Shown here one piece after another: positions 58,238 through 64,000 of a DNA stretch of 64,000 nt. Source of the stretch: Paenibacillus sp. DMB20 (GTDB lineage Bacteria; Bacillota; Bacilli; Paenibacillales; Paenibacillaceae); contig NZ_LAZU01000037.1 of assembly GCF_000987955.1 (NCBI RefSeq), positions 62,001 through 126,000 on the forward strand, written 5' to 3'. Made by a program: the position numbers and the translations under genes. The notes beneath the pieces were generated by a model. The model was not told the DNA's origin. It searched no databases and saw only the letters and a program-made list of their open reading frames with translations. Position 1 is the first letter of the stretch, and each line of letters begins with the position of its first letter.

Positions 58238-59341
58238 TTAGACCGGTGTTTTCACATTACGCAAAACCTGCTCCAACACTCCGATAAACGCTTGATTTTG
58301 TTCAGGAGTCCCTACGCTTACCCGGATGTAATTCGGATATCGCTCGAATCCGGGACGTACGATAATCCCCTTATACAGCAGGTGCTGGAACACCTCTTTG
58401 CCGGACGTCCGGACATCTACCAAAATGAAGTTGCCGTGGGCCGGGAAATAGTTCAATCCGAGCCTGTCAAATTCCTTTTGCAGATAAGAAATTCCCTCGG
58501 CATTCAGCCTGCGGCACTCATTAACGAAGGCCTGATCCCGCAAAGCGGCAGCCGCAGCCGCTTGGGCCGGGCGTCCGGTATTAAACGGTTCGCGAACGCG
58601 GTTGATCAGGCCAATAACCTCGGCCTGAGCGACTCCGTAACCGATCCGAAGCGCGGCGAGCCCGTATATTTTGGAAAAGGTTCGCAGGATAACCAGGTTT
58701 TTATAACGATCCATTAGCTTCATGCTTTGCGGATAGGAGGCATCCGTAACAAACTCGTTATAAGCTTCGTCCAGAACGACCATGACATGGGAAGGAACCG
58801 CGTCCAGAAACCGCACCAGTTCCTCTTCGCCGACGATGGTACCGGTAGGGTTGTTCGGATTGCACACCCAAACGATTTTGGTTTTATCGTTGACCGCCGC
58901 CAGCATCGCGTCTAGATCATGCTTGCCGTCGACAAGCGGCACTTCGATGCTGATGGCACCTTCGATGTCCGCATTCGTTTTGTACACCGAGAATGTCTGG
59001 TCAGCCATCACCGTCTCGTCTCCCGGCAATAGAAACGCCCGCGTAATGAGCGCAATGACCTCATCCGAACCGCATCCGAATATGATTTCCTTCTTGTCCA
59101 CACCCAGATGAGAAGCAACAGCGGCCGTCAGGTCAGCCGCGCTGCCATCGGGATATACGCTGAGATTGCCGAGCTCCGCTACAATCGCTTCTTTTGCTTT
59201 AGGTGAGCAGCCATAAGGATTTTCGTTGGAAGCCAGTTTAATGACCTCGCTTAATCCAAGTTCGCGTTTTACTTCTTCAACCGGTTTACCTGGCTGGTAT
59301 ACAGGCAGGTTTACAATATTCGCTTTTGGCTTCATCGCCAT
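58238..59341 (-). CDS. hisC: Histidinol-phosphate / aromatic aminotransferase
   Basis: A PLP-dependent class I/II aminotransferase used for both histidine and aromatic amino acid synthesis in Bacillales. Substrate and cofactor motifs include SNENPYGCSPKA, WVCNPNNPTGT, VVLDEAYNEF and RTFSKIYGLAALRIGY with the PLP lysine. AAAGGTGA lies just before ATG 59341. Between trpA and tyrA as in B. subtilis. Confidence 0.95.
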   Translation of the reverse strand: MAMKPKANIVNLPVYQPGKPVEEVKRELGLSEVIKLASNENPYGCSPKAKEAIVAELGNLSVYPDGSAADLTAAVASHLGVDKKEIIFGCGSDEVIALITRAFLLPGDETVMADQTFSVYKTNADIEGAISIEVPLVDGKHDLDAMLAAVNDKTKIVWVCNPNNPTGTIVGEEELVRFLDAVPSHVMVVLDEAYNEFVTDASYPQSMKLMDRYKNLVILRTFSKIYGLAALRIGYGVAQAEVIGLINRVREPFNTGRPAQAAAAAALRDQAFVNECRRLNAEGISYLQKEFDRLGLNYFPAHGNFILVDVRTSGKEVFQHLLYKGIIVRPGFERYPNYIRVSVGTPEQNQAFIGVLEQVLRNVKTPV

Positions 59342-59345
59342 CAAC

Positions 59346-60170
59346 TCACCTTTCGTAAACTTTATTTCCTTTTAATTGTGACACAAATTGACGGATTTGC
59401 AAAAGCCCTTCGGCTTTTGACTCTTCCTGTTCCAGCAGGGGAATCACGGATTCAATCTGGCGCACGATGGCGCTGCCCACAACCACCCCGTCGCATATCC
59501 GTGAGAAGCGCGCGACCTGCTCCCGGCTGGAAATGCCGAAACCGATCGCTACCGGAACGCTGCTGTACTGTTTGACCGTCTCGATAAACGACTCGACGCC
59601 GCTGTAGAAATCCGAGCGCTCCCCGGTAACGCCCAGAGAAGACACGCAGTATATAAAACCGCTGGCATCCCGGGTAATTGTTAATATCCGTTCATGGGAA
59701 GTCGGAGCGACGAGAGGAATAAGATGCACACCCGCCTCCGACGCACGCTCACGGATTTCACCCGACTCCTCGATTGGGAGATCCGGAATAATGAGACCGC
59801 TGATATCATGGGCGACGACCTCTTCAAAAAAGCGATCCAGCCCCATTTGGAGTACCGGATTATAATAGGTGAACAATATGAACGGAAGTTCGCTCCCGGC
59901 TTTCCTAGCCTTTAAAGCTGTATCCATGCAGGTGCGTATCGTTACATTATCTTTAAGGGCCCGCTGGGATGCCCGCTGAATAACCGGGCCGTCCGCCAAC
60001 GGATCGGAATAGGGAACCCCAAGTTCCACGATATCCGCTCCCGCCGCCTCCACTTCCCTGATAATGTCCAGCGTCGCATCGACATTCGGATCGCCTACGG
60101 TCAGAAAAGGGATCAGCGCAGTCTCGTTTTCTTCTTTCAAGCGTTTGAATACCGCATCTATCCGGTTCAT
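59346..60170 (-). CDS. trpA: Tryptophan synthase alpha chain
   Basis: Cleaves indole-3-glycerol phosphate and channels indole to TrpB. Catalytic Glu in ADIVELGVPYSDPLADGP and the family segments FGISSREQVARF and CDGVVVGSAIV are present. 274 residues. Overlaps trpB by ATGA, keeping the subunits equimolar. Confidence 0.96.
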   Translation of the reverse strand: MNRIDAVFKRLKEENETALIPFLTVGDPNVDATLDIIREVEAAGADIVELGVPYSDPLADGPVIQRASQRALKDNVTIRTCMDTALKARKAGSELPFILFTYYNPVLQMGLDRFFEEVVAHDISGLIIPDLPIEESGEIRERASEAGVHLIPLVAPTSHERILTITRDASGFIYCVSSLGVTGERSDFYSGVESFIETVKQYSSVPVAIGFGISSREQVARFSRICDGVVVGSAIVRQIESVIPLLEQEESKAEGLLQIRQFVSQLKGNKVYER

Positions 60171-61363
60171 AGCGTTTCCCCTCCCGTGTATGCCATGATG
60201 GACTCCACGTCCTTATCCCCCCTGCCGGAAAGACAAACGACGACGATATCCTCCTCGTTCCATTGCGGAGCCATTTTGATGACCTGCGCTACGGCATGGG
60301 CGGATTCCAACGCCGGGATAATTCCTTCCGTCCGGCATAGAAGCTGCAGCGCCTCCAGTGCTTCGCGATCCGTAATCGGAACATAGCGAACGCGCTCGAT
60401 ATCCTTCAGATAGGAATGTTCGGGACCGACCCCCGGATAATCCAGCCCGGCCGAAATCGAATGGGCTTCCTTTACCTGCCCGAAGTCGTCCTGAAGCAGA
60501 TAACTCATAGAGCCTTGAAATACCCCTCTCGTCCCTTTGGTCATCGTTGCGGCATGATACTCCGTATCCACGCCCTTGCCGGCGGCCTCCACGCCAACCA
60601 GCGCCACTTCCTTATCCTCCAAGAACGGATAGAACATGCCGATCGCATTGCTTCCCCCGCCAATCGGCGCAAAGATGGTGTTCGGCAGCCGACCCTCGCT
60701 TTCCAAAATCTGCCGGCGCGTTTCGTCGCCTATAATGCGCTGGAAATTCCGTACCATCATCGGATACGGATGCGGCCCCACCGCGGATCCGAGCACGTAA
60801 AACGTATCCTCTACATTGCTGACCCAGTAACGCAAAGCCTCGTTTCCCGCATCCTTCAAAGTCCGGCTGCCGGAGGTGACGGGAACGACTTCGGCTCCCA
60901 GCATTTTCATGCGGAACACGTTCAACTGCTGCCGCTTGGTGTCTTCTTCGCCCATAAACACCTTGCATTCCAGTCCAAGCAGCGCCGCTACGGTTGCCGT
61001 TGCGACGCCGTGCTGGCCCGCTCCCGTTTCCGCAATGACCTTATGCTTGCCCATCCGCTTGGCAAGTACGCCCTGAGCGATGGCATTGTTGATTTTGTGA
61101 GCCCCCGTATGGTTCAGGTCTTCCCGCTTCAAATAGATCTTTGCCTTGCCAAGATGCTTGCTCAAACGCTCCGCATAATAAAGCGGCGTCTCTCTACCCG
61201 AATATTGTTTCAGCAAATAAGCGATTTCCTCTTTAAAAGCAGGGTCCTCCGCATAGCGTTTGTACTCCTGTTCAAGCTCAATCAGCGCGTTCATCAGCGT
61301 CTCTGGCACGAACCGTCCCCCAAATGCACCGAAACGCCCGTTTAGATCCGGAAGCTGTATCAT
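60167..61363 (-). CDS. trpB: Tryptophan synthase beta chain
   Basis: PLP enzyme joining indole and serine. The Schiff-base Lys is in HTGAHKINNA (K90), followed by AETGAGQHGVATATVAALLG and the GGGSNAIG phosphate loop. 398 residues, normal length. Overlaps trpF and trpA by 4 bases. Confidence 0.97.
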   Translation of the reverse strand: MIQLPDLNGRFGAFGGRFVPETLMNALIELEQEYKRYAEDPAFKEEIAYLLKQYSGRETPLYYAERLSKHLGKAKIYLKREDLNHTGAHKINNAIAQGVLAKRMGKHKVIAETGAGQHGVATATVAALLGLECKVFMGEEDTKRQQLNVFRMKMLGAEVVPVTSGSRTLKDAGNEALRYWVSNVEDTFYVLGSAVGPHPYPMMVRNFQRIIGDETRRQILESEGRLPNTIFAPIGGGSNAIGMFYPFLEDKEVALVGVEAAGKGVDTEYHAATMTKGTRGVFQGSMSYLLQDDFGQVKEAHSISAGLDYPGVGPEHSYLKDIERVRYVPITDREALEALQLLCRTEGIIPALESAHAVAQVIKMAPQWNEEDIVVVCLSGRGDKDVESIMAYTGGETL

Positions 61364-62031
61364 CTATGTTTCACCCTTTCCACGAATGCTGTAACCATAG
61401 CTATATCCTTAACGCCCGGCGCGCTCTCGACTCCGCTGGAAACGTCCACGCCGTCCGGGCTGTACTTGCTTATCAGTTCTTTCAGGTTGGACGGGTTAAG
61501 CCCGCCCGCCACGAACAATGGTATGCCTTGACGCTCCGTCCAAACTTTATAGGCCGGTATGGTCTCCCAGGCAAAGGTTCGTCCCGATCCTCCCCCGTAC
61601 ACCGGGTCATGGGTATCCAGCAAAAGAGCATCGATCGATCCGGCGTAACGATCAAGTTCCGCAACATGCAATTCCGGTGTTCCGCTATTGACCGATACGG
61701 CCTTAAAAACGGAAACCGGGAAGTTCTCTTTCACTTCCCGGCAAAATCGCGGCGATTCTTGGCCGTGCAGCTGCACTACGTCCAGTTCAACACTCTGGAG
61801 AACTTCCCGAAGTTCCCCCAAGCCGGGGTTCACGAACACGCCTGCAGCGGACGGTCTGACTCCGTTCTTCCACTGCTTGAGCACGCCGGCAAGCTCCGAA
61901 GCCTGCTCGGGGCTTACTCGGCGGCGGCTTGCGGCAAACACGAATCCGATATAATCGACAGGTAAGTTTATCATCGATTTTAGCACTTCAACGCTTTGAA
62001 GTCCACATATTTTTACCGCGGTATCCGTCAT
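61360..62031 (-). CDS. trpF: Phosphoribosylanthranilate isomerase
   Basis: TIM-barrel isomerase with N-terminal VKICGLQSVEVLKSM (catalytic Cys) and FVAGGLNPSNLKELI, GVDVSSGVESAPGVKD phosphate motifs. 223 residues. Overlaps trpC and trpB. Confidence 0.95.
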   Translation of the reverse strand: MTDTAVKICGLQSVEVLKSMINLPVDYIGFVFAASRRRVSPEQASELAGVLKQWKNGVRPSAAGVFVNPGLGELREVLQSVELDVVQLHGQESPRFCREVKENFPVSVFKAVSVNSGTPELHVAELDRYAGSIDALLLDTHDPVYGGGSGRTFAWETIPAYKVWTERQGIPLFVAGGLNPSNLKELISKYSPDGVDVSSGVESAPGVKDIAMVTAFVERVKHR

Positions 62032-62855
62032 CCCAATACCGCTCCTTTATCATTCGCCCGATCAGCGAATGCCGGTCCCATCAGGTCGGTAACCGCCCGG
62101 GCCACATCCCGCTCACGCATGAAATGTTCTCCAACGAGAACGCCGTGGGCTCCGGCGGATGCCAGATAAGAGATATCCTCGGGAGCGGATATTCCGCTTT
62201 CGCTGATGAACGTGATCCCTTCCGGAACAAATCTGCCGAGCTCACTTGTCGTGCTCAGCGCCGTCTCAAAAGTACGGAGGTTACGGTTATTGACTCCGAC
62301 AAGCTTGACGCCCTCCAGCTTCAGCACTGCCTCCAACTCCTGGCGGCCATGAACCTCGATCAGGCAGTCCAGGCCGATGGAGGATGCAACAGACATAAAA
62401 TGTTGGATGACCCGGGGTTCAAGAATGGCCGCGATCAGCAGAACGGCATCCGCTCCGAGCAGGCGCGCCTCATAAATTTGGGTCTCGTCAATGATAAAGT
62501 CCTTACGCAGCAAGGGAAGATTCACCGCTTCTCTTACCTTGCGCAAGTACTCTCCGCTGCCCTGGAAATAATGGACGTCGGTCAGGACCGATAGACAATC
62601 CGCTCCTGCGGCTTCATAAGCCAAAGCAATCGCCACCGGATCAAAATCCGGCCGGATCAGGCCTTTGGAGGGAGATGCCTTTTTGACCTCGGCAATCAGC
62701 CCCATAGACCGCTTGCGCCGAGCGGACAATGTTTCGGCAAACCCACGCGTGGAGGGTAGTGCGGCGATACGCTCCAATGCCCCAGCCATTGAAAAGGTTC
62801 GCTTCAGTTCGGCTACTTCTTCTCGTTTCGTATCGACAATCCGGTCAAGATACAT
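62028..62855 (-). CDS. trpC: Indole-3-glycerol phosphate synthase
   Basis: Ring-closing TIM-barrel enzyme. Catalytic Lys in EVKKASPSKG, then LLRKDFII, VNNRNLRTF and SESGISAPEDI. 275 residues. Overlaps trpD by 11 bases and trpF by 4. Confidence 0.96.
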   Translation of the reverse strand: MYLDRIVDTKREEVAELKRTFSMAGALERIAALPSTRGFAETLSARRKRSMGLIAEVKKASPSKGLIRPDFDPVAIALAYEAAGADCLSVLTDVHYFQGSGEYLRKVREAVNLPLLRKDFIIDETQIYEARLLGADAVLLIAAILEPRVIQHFMSVASSIGLDCLIEVHGRQELEAVLKLEGVKLVGVNNRNLRTFETALSTTSELGRFVPEGITFISESGISAPEDISYLASAGAHGVLVGEHFMRERDVARAVTDLMGPAFADRANDKGAVLG

Positions 62856-63885
62856 AGTTTAGTTCCTCCGTCATATGAATTAACTGCTCCAGTTTAGCCT
62901 GCGCCGCTCCCGAATCAATCGCCTGCGCGGCTTTGCCGACGCCCTCCGCCAGACTTTCCGCCAATCCCGAAACGTAGATGCAAGCTCCCGCATTCGCAAG
63001 GACGATATCGCGATAAGCGTTTCTTTCCCCTTGCAGAACACCGTTAATGATGGACGCATTTTCTGCGGCGTCTCCCCCGAGAATGGACTGCATCGGGTGT
63101 ACCGACAGTCCGAGATCGTGCGGATGGATATCGTAGGTGCGGATCACGCCTCCACGAAGTTCCGATACGCGGGTCGGCGCGGAAATGCTGATTTCGTCCA
63201 GTCCATCGTGGCTGGTTACGACCATGGCGCGTTTCAGACCAAGTTCCTTCAGCACTTCGGCGATCGTCTCCGTTTTATTCATATCGTAAATGCCGAGCAG
63301 TTGCCGGTCCGCTCCGGCCGGATTGGTCAAAGGACCCAGCATATTGAACACGGTGCGGACACCAAGCTCTTTACGGGGCGCTGCCGCGTGTTTCATCGAA
63401 GGATGGTATATTTGCGCGAACAAAAAGCATATTCCGATTTCGTCCAGACAGCGCTTGGCCTGCTCGGCCGTTAAATGAATGTTGACGCCAAGGGCTTCCA
63501 GCACATCCGCGCTTCCGGCCCGACCCGAAGCCGAGCGGTTTCCGTGTTTGGCAACCCGAACCGAAACCGATGAAGAAATGATCGCGGATGCGGTGGATAT
63601 GTTAAACTTGTGTATTCCGGAACCGCCTGTTCCGCATGTATCCAGCAGCCTGCTGCGCTCCGTAACCAGGCGGCCGCCCGAGCCTCTCATCGCTTCCGCA
63701 AAGCCGGTGATTTCCTCCACGGTTTCTCCCTTGATCCGAAGCGCGGTCAGAAGAGCCCCGATCTGGGAGTGGGTCGCTTTCCCCTCCATTATGGTTTTCA
63801 TGACTTCTCTGGCTTCATTTCTTTCCAGATCGCGTCCCTCGATCAGCTTCGAAAGGCTGCCGACAACAGGTTCCATCACATTCAT
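62845..63885 (-). CDS. trpD: Anthranilate phosphoribosyltransferase
   Basis: Transfers phosphoribose from PRPP to anthranilate. Motifs DTCGTGGSG (PRPP), KHGNRSASGRAGSADVLEALG and FNMLGPLTNPA. 346 residues. No trpG is fused or adjacent, so the amidotransferase is likely shared with folate synthesis, as in Bacillus. Confidence 0.95.
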   Translation of the reverse strand: MNVMEPVVGSLSKLIEGRDLERNEAREVMKTIMEGKATHSQIGALLTALRIKGETVEEITGFAEAMRGSGGRLVTERSRLLDTCGTGGSGIHKFNISTASAIISSSVSVRVAKHGNRSASGRAGSADVLEALGVNIHLTAEQAKRCLDEIGICFLFAQIYHPSMKHAAAPRKELGVRTVFNMLGPLTNPAGADRQLLGIYDMNKTETIAEVLKELGLKRAMVVTSHDGLDEISISAPTRVSELRGGVIRTYDIHPHDLGLSVHPMQSILGGDAAENASIINGVLQGERNAYRDIVLANAGACIYVSGLAESLAEGVGKAAQAIDSGAAQAKLEQLIHMTEELNYVS

Positions 63886-63909
63886 GCAACTCTCCTCCTT
63901 CTTCCATCG

Positions 63910-64000
63910 TCAAGGCGTATATTCGTACAAGTAATCCTGATTGATCATGCTTTCGTTTTTCTCTTTCGAGGGAAACATGGCCTCGGCAACCCGGATAGCC
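63910..64000 (-). CDS. trpE: Anthranilate synthase component I, C-terminal end (runs off the window)
   Basis: The last 29 codons, AIRVAEAMFPSKEKNESM...YTP-stop, end 25 bases before trpD. The catalytic core is outside the window; the assignment rests on the fixed trpE-trpD order and the helical AIRVAEAMF end. Confidence 0.72.
   Translation of the reverse strand, partial: AIRVAEAMFPSKEKNESMINQDYLYEYTP

Noticed and set aside
1..64000. CRISPR arrays, tRNA or rRNA genes.
   Set aside because: No regularly spaced repeats of CRISPR type and no cloverleaf or rRNA-like sequence was seen on either strand; the att site is not in a tRNA.

Overview
The window is chromosomal DNA of a spore-forming Firmicute, most like Paenibacillus or a close relative in the Paenibacillaceae. 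The flanks reproduce a Bacillales supra-operon almost gene for gene: trpE-D-C-F-B-A, hisC, tyrA on the right, and qcrA-qcrB-qcrC, ypjA, ypjB, a YitT-family gene, mazG, dapB, mgsA, bshB1, bshA, cca, birA, panB on the left. Ribosome binding sites are strong GGAGG types, with several TTG and GTG starts. Nearly everything is on the minus strand. Labels for the host come from protein motifs and gene order only.

Left flank (1-17330). From left to right lie the start of panB with a structured leader, then birA, cca, the bacillithiol genes bshA and bshB1, methylglyoxal synthase, dapB, a TPR protein, a MazG-type hydrolase, a YitT membrane protein (plus strand), the sporulation gene ypjB, ypjA, the menaquinol:cytochrome c reductase genes qcrC-qcrB-qcrA, a DUF2487 gene, a small IDEAL-domain protein, a gamma-carbonic-anhydrase-like protein, an unrecognised 376-residue protein, a histidine phosphatase, and an anti-sigma/ECF sigma pair.

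Prophage (17331-56868). A 39.5-kb prophage is bounded by an 18-bp direct repeat. It has a lambda-like head set (Nu1/GpA terminase, gpW, lambda-type portal, fused protease-capsid), a P2-like contractile tail (sheath, tube, E/E', tape measure, X, D, V, U, gp25, J, I, fibre), holin and lysozyme, a DnaD/gp39P/DnaB replication module, ArpU and sigma-like late regulators, a CI/Cro switch, and a large serine integrase at the right end. A left-end lysogenic cluster holds a Pmp3-type membrane peptide, several HTH proteins and a LexA-box promoter.

Most notable points. (1) The tail tape-measure gene is split by a 225-nt element whose first nucleotides can pair with both exons exactly as a group I intron guide sequence would; removing it joins two in-frame exons at a family-typical position. 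(2) The attachment core sits inside what looks like an 80-nt small RNA gene: a consensus promoter lies just right of attR, one terminator lies left of attL, and the phage carries its own terminator at attR that would restore an RNA of the same size. (3) The portal and the DUF3102 gene each carry a frameshift that would be repaired by one extra G in a GGG run, which points to either sequencing undercalls or decay.

Right flank (56869-64000). The terminator of the aromatic amino acid operon is followed upstream by tyrA, hisC, trpA, trpB, trpF, trpC, trpD and the last codons of trpE.
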